Assembly (NCBI RefSeq): GCF_023715845.1
Contig: NZ_JAMBOR010000011.1
Location: forward strand, 1-64,000
From: Fictibacillus phosphorivorans
GTDB lineage: Bacteria; Bacillota; Bacilli; Bacillales; Fictibacillaceae
DNA length: 64,000 nucleotides
Direction of reading: 5' to 3'
Below the pieces are notes generated by a model, which worked only from the letters and a program-made list of their open reading frames with translations, had not been told where the DNA came from and did no database searches. Below are positions 24,995-33,959 of this stretch, in pieces (position 1 is the first letter of the stretch; each line of letters opens with the position of its first letter). The translations under genes were made by a program, and so were the position numbers.

Positions 24995-26266
24995 ATGGAA
25001 CGGTTTACGAAAGAAGAGAATAGCTGGATGTTCTATGATTGGGCGAATTCTGCATACTCCATCATTATTACGACAGCCGTATTCCCTTTATTTTATAAGG
25101 CTGCAGCCATGAAAGCCGGAATTAGTGCTTCCGATTCCACAGCCTATCTCGGTTATACGATTGCTGTTGCCACTTTTATTCTGGCCATGCTTAGTCCAAT
25201 ACTAGGTACGATAGCGGATTATAAGGGACTAAAAAAACGATTTTTTACATTCTTTTTTATTCTAGGATTGGTCTCTACAGCTGCGCTAGCATTCATACCA
25301 AGTGATCAATGGCTCTTATTATTAATTTTTTATACACTGACAGCTATAGGATCTAGCGGAGCAAACGTCTTCTATGATGCATTTATTACAGATGTAACGA
25401 CGGAAGACAGAATGAACAGAGTATCGTCAAGAGGTTTTGGTCTTGGCTATATCGGAAGTACGATTCCTTTTATTATCAGCATTGCGATCATCATTTTAGC
25501 TCAAAATGAAGTGTTGCCGTTTTCGACCACGGTTGCTAGTAAGATAGCGTTTCTTATTACTGCCATATGGTGGGGTGTCTTTACCATCCCCATGCTGAAA
25601 AATGTATATCAGCGATACGGTATCGAACGGGAGCCTAAACCGATTTTAAACAGTTTTAAACGTCTTGGAAATACGTTAAAAGAAGTCCGAAAATACCGTG
25701 CACTGTTCTTATTCTTACTCGCTTATTTCTTTTATATTGATGGTGTAGGTACCATCATTACCATGTCTACAGCTTATGGTTCAGATTTAGGCATCACTTC
25801 GACGAACCTGTTGATTATCCTGTTTGTGACACAAGTTGTCGCCGCCCCGTTTGCTATTCTGTATGGTAGATTAGCAGAAAGATTTACCGGAAAAACGATG
25901 CTGTATGTAGGGATCGGCGTTTATATCATCGTATGTATCTATGCTTATTTTTTAAAAACGACACTCGACTTTTGGATCTTAGCGATGCTTGTAGCCACTT
26001 CACAAGGAGGCATCCAAGCATTAAGCCGTGCTTACTTTGCTAAGTTGGTACCGAAGAAAAACGCAAATGAGTTTTTTGGTTTCTATAACATTTTCGGTAA
26101 GTTCGCTTCTATTATGGGACCTTTACTGGTTGCCGTTACAGCACAAGTTACCGGGAACTCAGCGAGTGCTGTATTCAGCCTTGTTGTTCTGTTTATCATC
26201 GGCATTACGATTTTGTTCTTTGTTCCCGAACCTAAAATAGATACTAATCATTCAATCAGTGCATAA
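24995..26266 (+). CDS. MFS transporter of the UMF1/Atg22-like family
   Basis: The 423-residue protein has 12 predicted membrane helices. The N-terminal signature SWMFYDWANSAYSIIITTA is diagnostic of the UMF1 branch of the major facilitator superfamily (yeast Atg22-like; B. subtilis YxiO-like). Further support is the loop GTIADYKGLKKRFF and the late segment ATSQGGIQALSRAYFAKLVP. Eukaryotic members export amino acids from the vacuole; the bacterial substrate is unknown. It lies behind the phosphodiesterase gene and before a bidirectional terminator. Confidence 0.88.
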   Translation: MERFTKEENSWMFYDWANSAYSIIITTAVFPLFYKAAAMKAGISASDSTAYLGYTIAVATFILAMLSPILGTIADYKGLKKRFFTFFFILGLVSTAALAFIPSDQWLLLLIFYTLTAIGSSGANVFYDAFITDVTTEDRMNRVSSRGFGLGYIGSTIPFIISIAIIILAQNEVLPFSTTVASKIAFLITAIWWGVFTIPMLKNVYQRYGIEREPKPILNSFKRLGNTLKEVRKYRALFLFLLAYFFYIDGVGTIITMSTAYGSDLGITSTNLLIILFVTQVVAAPFAILYGRLAERFTGKTMLYVGIGVYIIVCIYAYFLKTTLDFWILAMLVATSQGGIQALSRAYFAKLVPKKNANEFFGFYNIFGKFASIMGPLLVAVTAQVTGNSASAVFSLVVLFIIGITILFFVPEPKIDTNHSISA

Positions 26267-26279
26267 TCCTTTCAAAAAA

Positions 26280-26319
26280 GAAGCCAGACCTAACAATTTG
26301 TTGGTCTGGCTTCCTTTTT
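26280..26319. terminator. Bidirectional terminator
   Basis: The stem GAAGCCAGACC/GGTCTGGCTTC has a 12-nt loop, with A and T runs on the two sides. It serves the convergent UMF1 and YhgE/Pip genes. Confidence 0.9.
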
Positions 26320-26324
26320 GTTTT

Positions 26325-28445
26325 CTATGCTGTTACACCTGTATCCTGACTTTGTGCTCTGTCTCTTTTGAAGATAAACACCACAAATGATAGCAGAGCA
26401 GAAACGATGAGGAATGTTAATAAGATACTCATGTTGGATACAGCAGCTCCAAAATCGTTTAACGAAATGACCGATTTGAAACCTGCGATTGAATAAGTAA
26501 ATGGCAGGAATTGACTAAGACTTCTATAATTTTCTGGAAGCATCTCGATCGGAAGGTTTGCTCCTGTTATGGAAAGCTGCATGATGACAAATCCTAATGC
26601 GATAAACCGTCCTAAGTTTCCGCCTAACGCTGTTAAGAATAGAACGATGGCAGAGAAAGTTAAACTAGCAATAAGTGTCATGAAAATCAATCCACCAAAA
26701 TTAGTTACATTGACTTTTAAAAGTAAGACTACGATTAAAAGCAAGGTTGCCTGAACAACAGAAAGGGATGCTAGATGTAGAAACTTTACTGTAAACCATT
26801 TAAAACTTGAGATAAACGGCGGTCTTTTAAAATCAATAAACAGAGACATGATCAAGATTCCTACAAATAACGCAAGTGTCATTACATAAGGCGCCGTAGA
26901 GTCTCGATAGTGTTCATATCCATTTACCGTTTTGCTCTTTAACTTCACAGGAGAGGCAAGCATATTGATATTATCTTTGTCATTCATCCCTCCTGTTTTA
27001 TCCGCACCTGATTTAAGACCAGATGAGAGTTTCTCACTTCCATCGTTAATTTTTCCAGCTCCATCATTGAGCTTAGTCGCACCTTGGGACAGCTTCTTCC
27101 ATCCCTCATCCACCTTCGCATTTCCATCTGATATTTTACCTGCTCCATCATCTAATCTTGTGACTCCCGCTATTAATTCATTCCATCCTTTATCTACCTT
27201 TGCATTTCCATCTGCAATCTGAGCCGCTCCAGATTCAAGCTTTCCTGCTCCTTGATTAAGTTTTGTCTGCCCTGCCACTAGCTGATTAAGTCCATCATTC
27301 AGGGCTACGGTACCTGGTGCGACCTTGTTAGCTATACCATCCGCTACCGATTCTGCCCCTTCATTCAAAGCGACTGATTTTGTGGAAAGATTATCTAATC
27401 CGCTTGATATCTTTTTTGCTCCATCAATAATTTGCTGATAATAGGGTCCGATATTTACAGTTGGATTAGCTTTCTTATATTCTTCAAGTCCTGCCACTAA
27501 CTTTTGTGCACCAGCTGCAAGTTCCGCAGAACCATTCTTAAGCCTGCCTGTCCCGTCTGCGACCTTTCTGCTTCCGGGAACTAGTCGTTCCGCCACACCA
27601 TTCTTAAGTTCTTCACTGCCGCTTTCCGCTTTTTGAAGGCCGGCAAGGATTTGTGATGATCCATCCTTTAGACTGATCGTCCCTTCGTGCAGCTGTTTTG
27701 AACCATCTGCTAATTTGTTTATATCACCAGATTTTTCATTAAGCGTATTTAATAATAGTTCTGTTCCACTTTTTAAATCCTTTGTTCCATTTGCAAGTTT
27801 TGTAATATCTGATTGTTTGGAGGTTACAGAGTTTAAGAGCTCATTCGTTCCTTTATGTAGCTGATCGGTTCCGGCAGCGAGCTGTGATGAACCATCTGCA
27901 GCCTCTCCGAATCCATCCGAGACTTCACCTAATATATTCGCAGCATAGCTTTCAGTGATCGTATCTGCCAGTTTTTCACGCATTTTTTGCGCAGCCGTTT
28001 CCGTTACTTTCGAAGCCAAGAAATTTAGCCCTTCATTCTGGATATACTCTAATTCAAGCTTTTTGGGATTTGAACCCGTTACGGTTGTGACTCTTTTAGA
28101 AAAATCCTCAGGGATGATAACGGCCATATAGTAATCGTTCCTTTGAATCCCTTTCATGGCTTCCGCTGAATCAACGAATTTCCAGCCAAGGTCTTTTCCT
28201 TCTTTCATGTTCGCTACTAGATCACTGCCCACATTGATCGGCTGATCACCTGATAAAGCCCCTCTATCATTATTAACTACTGCAACAGGCAAGTTAGAAA
28301 GGTTGTCATACGGTCCCCAAGTTGCCGATAAAAGAATTCCGCCATAAACAACTGGCACCAGTAAAGCTGCGATCACGGAAAAAAGAATAGCTTTATTGGC
28401 AGCAATTTTACTGAACTCTGCGGAAAGCAACTTCAATATATTCAT
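26325..28445 (-). CDS. YhgE/Pip-domain membrane protein
   Basis: The 706-residue protein has one N-terminal helix (ILFSVIAALLVPVVYGGILL) followed by the Pip domain segment LPVAVVNNDRGA, where Pip means phage infection protein. About 400 residues of periodic coiled or beta-helical repeat follow, such as LNDGAGKINDGSEKLSSGLK with an LxxGxxxLxxGxxxL pattern. Five C-terminal helices form an ABC-2-like permease part, including FIALGFVIMQLSITGANLPI. Relatives include B. subtilis YhgE and the phage-receptor subunit YueB. The cellular job is unclear; roles in export or as a phage receptor have been described for the family. It is monocistronic. Confidence 0.85.
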   Translation of the reverse strand: MNILKLLSAEFSKIAANKAILFSVIAALLVPVVYGGILLSATWGPYDNLSNLPVAVVNNDRGALSGDQPINVGSDLVANMKEGKDLGWKFVDSAEAMKGIQRNDYYMAVIIPEDFSKRVTTVTGSNPKKLELEYIQNEGLNFLASKVTETAAQKMREKLADTITESYAANILGEVSDGFGEAADGSSQLAAGTDQLHKGTNELLNSVTSKQSDITKLANGTKDLKSGTELLLNTLNEKSGDINKLADGSKQLHEGTISLKDGSSQILAGLQKAESGSEELKNGVAERLVPGSRKVADGTGRLKNGSAELAAGAQKLVAGLEEYKKANPTVNIGPYYQQIIDGAKKISSGLDNLSTKSVALNEGAESVADGIANKVAPGTVALNDGLNQLVAGQTKLNQGAGKLESGAAQIADGNAKVDKGWNELIAGVTRLDDGAGKISDGNAKVDEGWKKLSQGATKLNDGAGKINDGSEKLSSGLKSGADKTGGMNDKDNINMLASPVKLKSKTVNGYEHYRDSTAPYVMTLALFVGILIMSLFIDFKRPPFISSFKWFTVKFLHLASLSVVQATLLLIVVLLLKVNVTNFGGLIFMTLIASLTFSAIVLFLTALGGNLGRFIALGFVIMQLSITGANLPIEMLPENYRSLSQFLPFTYSIAGFKSVISLNDFGAAVSNMSILLTFLIVSALLSFVVFIFKRDRAQSQDTGVTA

Positions 28446-28670
28446 TTAGAATCCCCTCCAAGTGGATGTAAGACATAAAAATGAATGAGTCACCATTCAT
28501 TTAATTATCATAATATTCAAATAATGATTAGAAAGCTAGTCCATTGAAAAAAACACTTATTCTTTACTAGTTAATCCTAAACAGAAAGTAGTATCTTAAA
28601 GGACAACTCATGTAGGCAAAAAGTATAAAAAAAGGACGATCTCCTAAGATCATCCTACCGGTTCATTATA

Positions 28671-29006
28671 TTATTGAGTTGGGCCTTGATGCGGAAACTG
28701 ATTCATATAATTTGTAAATTGCTGATAGGTTTGTTGCATTTTTTGTGCATCCGCTGCTTCAAGTGCATACCAACCCTTTTTGAACATCATATTGTAAAGT
28801 TCTCTTTGCATATTTTGCGTTTCATTAAAAACCGCAAGCAGATCCTGATAGAGAGCTTCATGGCTCGCTTCATTCAAAGCGACTGAATACGAATCTGTCA
28901 TATACTTTTCATAAGACAATACATCATTTATAAAATCCCGGTCATTCATTTCTGGCGTTTTGGGAACCGGAGACTCAGGATTTTGAATTTTATTAGGCTG
29001 ATTCAT
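28671..29006 (-). CDS. CotF-like spore coat protein
   Basis: This 111-residue protein has a four-helix, ferritin-like pattern. NDRDFINDVLSYEKYMTDSY is the usual first helix of the CotF family, then EASHEALYQDLLAVFNET, then QRELYNMMFKKGWYALEAAD. Both ends are rich in Pro and Gln. The ATG follows AAAGGAGCTAAAAAGA. It lies 16 bp behind the related gene at 29023, so they form a sporulation operon. Expression in the mother cell is expected but no sigma-K or sigma-E promoter was identified with confidence. Confidence 0.85.
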   Translation of the reverse strand: MNQPNKIQNPESPVPKTPEMNDRDFINDVLSYEKYMTDSYSVALNEASHEALYQDLLAVFNETQNMQRELYNMMFKKGWYALEAADAQKMQQTYQQFTNYMNQFPHQGPTQ

Positions 29007-29022
29007 TCTTTTTAGCTCCTTT

Positions 29023-29322
29023 CTAGCTTTGTAAATTAGATTGAGTCTGATTCATAGCTGACTGTTGAGGGGAGATATGTCCAATGATTTTTTGATAGTG
29101 ACTTTCATGCATACGGCATACTTTTTCTAATGTCATTTTCACTTCAGGATCTTGACATTGAGATGCCATAAAATGGGCTTTTTTCATTCCAAGCAGATTC
29201 CATGAAAGCATATCCCTTACATAATTAAGATCTTTTCCTGTGATCACCTGCGGCGGGTTTTGATATACAGGCTGTTGCTGCTGATTTTGCATCTGATTCT
29301 GATTTTGATTCTGTTGCTGCAT
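29023..29322 (-). CDS. Spore coat-type protein, Gln/Asn-rich N-terminus
   Basis: The first 35 residues are almost all Gln, Asn, Met and Pro. The rest is a short helical domain: TGKDLNYVRDMLSWNLLGMK followed by AHFMASQCQDPEVKMTLEKV and CRMHESHYQKII. This is the helix-pair layout of small CotF-related proteins of spore formers. The ATG at 29322 is 10 nt after AAGGAGG. It is probably the first gene of an operon with the CotF-like gene. Confidence 0.75.
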   Translation of the reverse strand: MQQQNQNQNQMQNQQQQPVYQNPPQVITGKDLNYVRDMLSWNLLGMKKAHFMASQCQDPEVKMTLEKVCRMHESHYQKIIGHISPQQSAMNQTQSNLQS

Positions 29323-29514
29323 GAACAAATAACCTCCTTCATATTTTTACCATATTAGATTTCTCTACTTCCTTGAGATTATTCATGTTTTGTAGAACTG
29401 GCCAAGATTTTTTGCTCCGTTTTTCTCTAAAAAAGCGGGAATTCTTACCTATAATGAAACTTGGCTGATGCCAAGTTGTACGCATTTAGCCTTTGGGTAG
29501 TATGAAAGAAAATT

Positions 29515-29681
29515 CTATGCACTGTTCTGATAAGGTCTATGGATAAATGTTCGACTTCTATGCACAAAAAGGATAAGTCTATGCACTTAAAATAAAGCGC
29601 TATGCACAGAACGCTTTTCTATGCATATAAACTTGACTTCTATGCACCGTTTGAATGGTTCTATGCACATCACACACATCG
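29515..29681. repeat. Intergenic array, eight units, 21-nt period
   Basis: The word CTATG(CAC) begins at 29515, 29537, 29558, 29579, 29600, 29619, 29640 and 29661, so spacings are 22, 21, 21, 21, 19, 21 and 21. Six of the eight units have CTATGCAC exactly. The rest of each unit varies but often ends in (A/G)CTT or GGT(T). No long open frame runs through it and no cas genes are nearby. It fills much of the 444-bp gap between the coat operon start and the carboxypeptidase terminator. Confidence 0.85.
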
Positions 29682-29723
29682 AAAAGTTTCTCGCACTTAT
29701 AACCACTACTTGATCTCTTCATC

Positions 29724-29756
29724 CACAAAAAACAAGCAGCCATCAGCTGCTTGTTT
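29724..29756 (-). terminator. Terminator of the M14 carboxypeptidase gene
   Basis: The stem AAACAAGCAGC/GCTGCTTGTTT with a 5-nt loop is followed by T residues on the minus strand. Confidence 0.9.
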
Positions 29757-29766
29757 TAGCTTGTTT

Positions 29767-30957
29767 TTATTTTAAAATCCACTTAGGCCCAAGTATGGTT
29801 TGTATGCGATAAAAGTTCCCGAAGGAAGCATTCACTTTATATGTTCCTGGATACAGACTCGCGGCGGCCATTTTATGATTATTGTTTGGGCGGTCATGAA
29901 GCGGTACTTTTTGTGTTAGCGTAATGGTTTTCGAAAGTGAAGTGATTCGCTTTTCCCATCTCTTATCCCCTTCGATCGCCATATAAAGACCTGCTTTTTT
30001 ATTACGGTTCCATTCTTCTGAAAAAACTGAGAGCGGTGGATTCGTTTCACCAGGATATGGAGCAAGTTCGAATGTAAAACCAGGGCGGTTGTATGTTTGA
30101 ATGAACCAATCTTTATATCCGCCTCCACTCGATAAATTCGTGTCAGGTGGAATTAATCGGTATCCTGTCATTCCCGAAAGTGTTGTCCCTAATGTTTTAT
30201 CCCCTTCGTATGTATTGGTGCCATAGTTAAAATGATAATATAAAATTCTTCCTGCAGTATGATAAGAGGTTGTAATTTCAGGATCGACTAGAGTTGTAAG
30301 AGCCGTGATCGCTTTTGTTTCATTCGTCTGAAGTGGAGTTTTGCCTTTATAGTCTTTGTAATATGGAGCTTTTGCATTATTTTCGATTTCTTCCCATCGC
30401 GCTGGATACTGACGATTTAAATCGATGCCTTGCGCATTTGATTTCCAGCGTTTGAAGTTTTTGCTTCCACCGTTCATTTTTATCAAGTTGGCATGTGCTG
30501 AAGACGGGAAGGCTGACAATCCTTTTTGTTGAAGAGTGACGCCATCTGGATTCGTCATCGGAACGAACCATATGGAAGTGTTGTTCAAAACATGTGAAAC
30601 ATTGTATCCGTCCATCGTTCCATTTAATTCATACTTCTCACTGTACTGATCGATCATCTCCATCACAATATTCGTGGTGAGCCATTCCCGAGCATGGTGT
30701 GAAGCGTTATACAGGACAGTTGCATCCCCTCTGCCAAGCTTTACTGCCCATATGTCTCTTCCATATGGTGTTTTACCAATGGAACGGTATTGAACCAAGC
30801 CTGGATATTTTTGTGCAAGAGTTTTAATGTCACTCGTCATGGTTTCATATGTATACGTTTGGTTCGGATTGACATAGCTTTCCGCTTGGGCTTTATCGCT
30901 TATAACTATTATTCCAGCTAACATTACAGCCATAAATAGACTTAGTCTCTTTTTCAA
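29767..30957 (-). CDS. Secreted M14 zinc carboxypeptidase
   Basis: The 396-residue protein has a signal peptide (residues 1-25, ending AQA). The catalytic domain shows the zinc motif His88-x-x-Glu91 in NASHHAREWLTT, the substrate-binding segment WFVPMTNPDGV and LNRQYP, the third zinc His in TTSYHTAGRI, and the general base Glu in GFTFELAPY. A C-terminal beta region of about 55 residues (TLTQKVPLHDRPNNNHKMAA) looks like an SH3-type cell-wall domain. Relatives include gamma-D-glutamyl-diaminopimelate peptidases acting on wall peptides. The start is TTG after AAGGAGATGAAGA. Activity on peptidoglycan is inferred, not shown. Confidence 0.88.
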   Translation of the reverse strand: MKKRLSLFMAVMLAGIIVISDKAQAESYVNPNQTYTYETMTSDIKTLAQKYPGLVQYRSIGKTPYGRDIWAVKLGRGDATVLYNASHHAREWLTTNIVMEMIDQYSEKYELNGTMDGYNVSHVLNNTSIWFVPMTNPDGVTLQQKGLSAFPSSAHANLIKMNGGSKNFKRWKSNAQGIDLNRQYPARWEEIENNAKAPYYKDYKGKTPLQTNETKAITALTTLVDPEITTSYHTAGRILYYHFNYGTNTYEGDKTLGTTLSGMTGYRLIPPDTNLSSGGGYKDWFIQTYNRPGFTFELAPYPGETNPPLSVFSEEWNRNKKAGLYMAIEGDKRWEKRITSLSKTITLTQKVPLHDRPNNNHKMAAASLYPGTYKVNASFGNFYRIQTILGPKWILK

Positions 30958-31123
30958 ATCTTCATCTCCTTACAAAATCTATAATTATTTGAATATATTA
31001 AAATTATATCGAGGAGAGGAAAATTCTGCGCATGAGTTTAGTCGTCATTAATGTTTCAATTTGTTTACTTAATCTAAGCCCATACTCATGAATAATTGGT
31101 AATATTCATACAAAAATGAAAAT

Positions 31124-31163
31124 ATAAGGTTCGCATTGGAATAATAAGGTTTGCATTCTCAAA
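31124..31163. repeat. Two-unit repeat, 20-nt period
   Basis: ATAAGGTTCGCATT at 31124 and ATAAGGTTTGCATT at 31144 lie exactly 20 nt apart and differ at one position over 14. This falls in the 300-bp divergent gap between the carboxypeptidase and DUF4383 genes, where I otherwise see only probable promoter sequence. It resembles a very short version of the arrays at 29515 and 48831. Confidence 0.6.
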
Positions 31164-31257
31164 AATTCATTTAACAAATATTATACATTAGGTTTACAAA
31201 GGGTACCTTTGTGGAAATAAATGTTTATAATGCTATTTGAAAGTAGGAGGAATTAAG

Positions 31258-31617
31258 ATGGCAAATAAGTTTGTAAAAGTTTTAGGTATCGTATTTCTTA
31301 TTTTAGGTGTTATTGGTTTCGTATTTCCTATGGAAGGATTATTTCATCTGACACCGATCCATAATGTGATCCACCTTGTTTCTGGTATTATGGCTCTAGT
31401 TATGAGTACGAGTGAAGCAAAAAGCATCCTCTATGCCAGAATCTTTGGTGTTGTTTACCTTTTAGTAGCTATAATAGGTTTATTCACACACGAATTTGCA
31501 GGAATCATGTTTATGGTCGCAACCAACATTCTGCATTTCGCAATTGCTTTTTCATCTTTATATGTTGGATTTAGACCTCATGCATCGGCAGCTGCTGGGC
31601 ATACAGCATCCAGATAA
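31258..31617 (+). CDS. DUF4383-type small membrane protein
   Basis: The 119-residue product has four membrane helices: KVLGIVFLILGVIGFVFP, then after the polar turn TPIHNVIHLVSGIMALVM, ARIFGVVYLLVAIIGLFTH, and FMVATNILHFAIAFSSLYVG. The His-rich, short loops are typical of DUF4383 proteins, whose function is unknown. The ATG at 31258 is 7 nt after AGGAGG. It is monocistronic, with a strong terminator. Confidence 0.78.
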   Translation: MANKFVKVLGIVFLILGVIGFVFPMEGLFHLTPIHNVIHLVSGIMALVMSTSEAKSILYARIFGVVYLLVAIIGLFTHEFAGIMFMVATNILHFAIAFSSLYVGFRPHASAAAGHTASR

Positions 31618-31635
31618 CGATTTTATTGCAAGAAA

Positions 31636-31672
31636 AAGAGGAGTCCGCATACTAAAGCGGACTCCTCTTTTC
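31636..31672. terminator. Bidirectional terminator
   Basis: A 13-bp stem (31636-31648 with 31657-31669) is followed by T residues, between convergent genes. Confidence 0.9.
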
Positions 31673-31703
31673 TATATATCGAATCATATAAGTTCAACTA
31701 AGT

Positions 31704-31889
31704 TCAACGTTTCTTTTTATCCGTTTTGAATTCTTCTTCAAAGAAAAAAGTACTAGGATGTTCACTAACTTTGTAGCAATATTTCTTCATATGTTTTACA
31801 TATTGAAATTTCGAGATCGTTAAGGATTCACCTGTTTTTAAAACGGTTACTGTATCCCCTTGATTAAAAATGTTCCCTGATCCTTTCAA
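31704..31889 (-). CDS. Small hypothetical protein, about 61 residues
   Basis: The preferred start is TTG at 31889 because AGGAAGGGAAG lies 8-10 nt upstream. The frame is open to an ATG at 31928 with no ribosome binding site. The product begins KGSGNIFNQGDTVTVLKTGE, then SLTISKFQYVKHMKKYCYKV, and ends with a charged tail (FEEEFKTDKKKR). The first part reads like a small beta-barrel (SH3- or KOW-like). Family unknown. Confidence 0.55.
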   Translation of the reverse strand: MKGSGNIFNQGDTVTVLKTGESLTISKFQYVKHMKKYCYKVSEHPSTFFFEEEFKTDKKKR

Positions 31890-32020
31890 GTGAGCACTTC
31901 CCTTCCTCTCTATTCTACCATAAATCATGGATGAGCATTAGATTAGATTTAAAATAGTTTCTGGTCCTCTCGTTTTGGGAAGAGTAATAAAATAAGTATG
32001 ATGAAATATGAGGGAAAATA

Positions 32021-32905
32021 ATGAGAATAAACAAAAAGAAGACACCAGATGTACCCGATCGGCAGTATTTTTTTCCTGCTCAAATTATTGAGTATTTTAT
32101 CGAAGAAGGTAAAGAATCCTTAAAGATAACGAACTTAGCGCAATTTATTTTATCTTTTATGGCGGGTGCATTCATTGCATTTGGAGCCCTTGGTTCCGTT
32201 CTTTTATCTATGGAGGTTCATTCACATGGACCTTATAATTTGTTATCTGGCGTTGGATTTGCCATTGGGTACGCCATGATATTCTTATCTGGCTCCATCT
32301 TATTTACGGAAATTAATGTTCTGCTTCCAAGTTACATTTTACAGAGCAAATATTGGCTCAGCAGAAAAGTTTTGCGTTTCTGGGGAATTTGTTATATTGG
32401 AAATTTCTTGGGCGCACTTTTTGTGGGATTATTACTGAATTTATCCGGCTCTCTTGATAAGGACTTTTACGACGGACTTCTTAAATTCATGGAAAAGAAG
32501 ATGGAATTTACAGAGCGGGGAACGTGGGGATGGTTTCAGGTTCTTTTCTCTGGAATACTCGCAAACTGGCTTATCGGTATAGCGGCTGTACTCGCGACCG
32601 CTGCTCGGGATGTGACAGGAAAAATCTTTGGCATTTTATTACCGGTCATCATTTTTGAAGCAGGAAACTTTCAGCATGCTGTAGCAAATATGGGTTACTT
32701 CAGTATCTCGGTCCTTGAAGGGTTTGAGTACAGCTGGTATGAGTTCATCTTGCTCAATCTGGTTCCAGCTACCATTGGAAACCTAATCGGTGGCGGAATA
32801 CTAGTATCACTTCTCTTATCTTTTGCTTTCAAGGATGATATTGATGAAGATATCATTCAAGATGATAATGAAACTGAAAAAATTTCTGAGAAAGTTCATA
32901 AGTAG
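32021..32905 (+). CDS. Formate/nitrite transporter (FNT) family protein
   Basis: The 294-residue protein has six membrane helices. FNT features are FMAGAFIAFGALGSVLLS in helix 1, the FTEINVLLPSYILQ segment near the slit region of helix 2, FSGILANWLIGIAAVLA (helix 5 start), and the helix-5 loop EAGNFQHAVANMGYFS, in which the pore histidine is seen as QHAVANM. Such channels pass formate, nitrite or hydrosulfide; selectivity is not clear here. A charged acidic tail of about 25 residues follows. It is monocistronic. Confidence 0.88.
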   Translation: MRINKKKTPDVPDRQYFFPAQIIEYFIEEGKESLKITNLAQFILSFMAGAFIAFGALGSVLLSMEVHSHGPYNLLSGVGFAIGYAMIFLSGSILFTEINVLLPSYILQSKYWLSRKVLRFWGICYIGNFLGALFVGLLLNLSGSLDKDFYDGLLKFMEKKMEFTERGTWGWFQVLFSGILANWLIGIAAVLATAARDVTGKIFGILLPVIIFEAGNFQHAVANMGYFSISVLEGFEYSWYEFILLNLVPATIGNLIGGGILVSLLLSFAFKDDIDEDIIQDDNETEKISEKVHK

Positions 32906-32917
32906 CATACCAGAACG

Positions 32918-32953
32918 CACCTTCACTGTCATATACAGTGAAGGTGTTTTTTG
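32918..32953 (+). terminator. Terminator of the FNT gene
   Basis: The 12-bp stem CACCTTCACTGT/ACAGTGAAGGTG is followed by six T residues. Confidence 0.92.
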
Positions 32954-33003
32954 TTAAAGTTCAAATAGATACTATTTTATCATTCAAAGGATGTTTTATT
33001 AGG

Positions 33004-33909
33004 ATGTCATATCAAACTAAAATTGCATTTCTATTTGTGGCAATCGGGGCGTCTTTATGGGGAATCATTGGATATTTCGTTAAAGAGCTCGCTGAGATCG
33101 GATATACCCCTTTACAAATTGTTTTTTTACGTGCCATCAGTGCATTTATTTTCTTTTTTTTATGGATTATCTTTTACCGCCCTGGACTTTTAAAATTACA
33201 ATTAAAAGATATATGGTATTTTTTCGGTACAGGTGTGCTGAGTGTTTCCTTTTTTAACTGGTGCTACTTTACAACGATTCAACATTCTTCTTTGGCCATC
33301 GCAGCAATCCTGTTATACACAGCTCCAGTTTTTGTTTTGTTGATCTCTCTTTTTGTTTTTAAGGAACGGTTAACATGGCAAAAGATAACGGCGTTGTTCA
33401 TTACTTTTTTAGGTTGTATGTTTGTTTCCGGTATTTTTTCAGGAAATTTTTCCGAGCTTTCTTGGACAGGATTACTAACGGGACTCGGAGCGGGATTCGG
33501 TTATTCCCTCTATAGTATTTTTGGGAAACTGGCATCGAAGACGTACAAAACCTTAACGATCAGTTTTTACACCTTTTTGTTTGCGATGATCGCATTATTT
33601 CCTATAAGCGGGATAACTTCGTCGGAAACGGTTGCTTTTCATTCACATGCACTCTTATACACAGCAGGACTTGGGTTATTTCCAACGGTTCTGGCTTATT
33701 GGTTCTATACACAAGGGTTAAATCAAGTGGAAGCGAGTAAAGCGTCAATCGTTTCGACTGTAGAACCCGTTGTTGCAACTATCATGGGACTATTCCTTTA
33801 TCAAGAATCCGTGACATTGATTCAGGTTACAGGTATTTTGCTTGTACTAAGTGCCGTACTGCTTATACAAGAAAGAAAAACGAAGCCAGTGATGAATACT
33901 TCCTTATAA
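33004..33909 (+). CDS. EamA-family (DMT) transporter
   Basis: The 301-residue protein has ten membrane helices in two EamA repeats. The first repeat contains FLFVAIGASLWGIIGYFVKE and TPLQIVFLRAISAF. The second contains TGLLTGLGAGFGYSLYSIFG and LNQVEASKASIVSTVEPVVA, the last being the classic end of this family. The ATG at 33004 is preferred over a frame opening inside the preceding terminator; AAAGGATG lies upstream. Substrates in the family are amino acids, nucleotides or metabolites; this one is not known. Confidence 0.88.
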   Translation: MSYQTKIAFLFVAIGASLWGIIGYFVKELAEIGYTPLQIVFLRAISAFIFFFLWIIFYRPGLLKLQLKDIWYFFGTGVLSVSFFNWCYFTTIQHSSLAIAAILLYTAPVFVLLISLFVFKERLTWQKITALFITFLGCMFVSGIFSGNFSELSWTGLLTGLGAGFGYSLYSIFGKLASKTYKTLTISFYTFLFAMIALFPISGITSSETVAFHSHALLYTAGLGLFPTVLAYWFYTQGLNQVEASKASIVSTVEPVVATIMGLFLYQESVTLIQVTGILLVLSAVLLIQERKTKPVMNTSL

Positions 33910-33925
33910 ACTCGGTTGGCAAACG

Positions 33926-33956
33926 AAAAGGGTGCAGCACAATGCTGCACCCTTTT
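33926..33956. terminator. Bidirectional terminator
   Basis: A 14-bp stem, AAAAGGGTGCAGCA with TGCTGCACCCTTTT, and a 3-nt loop separate the convergent EamA gene and the ABC transporter operon. Confidence 0.92.
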
Positions 33957-33959
33957 CTA

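Noticed and set aside
29515-29681. CRISPR array
   Set aside because: The conserved word is only about 8 nt, the period is 21 nt, and no cas gene is present. Real CRISPR repeats are longer than 20 nt with spacers of 25-40 nt.
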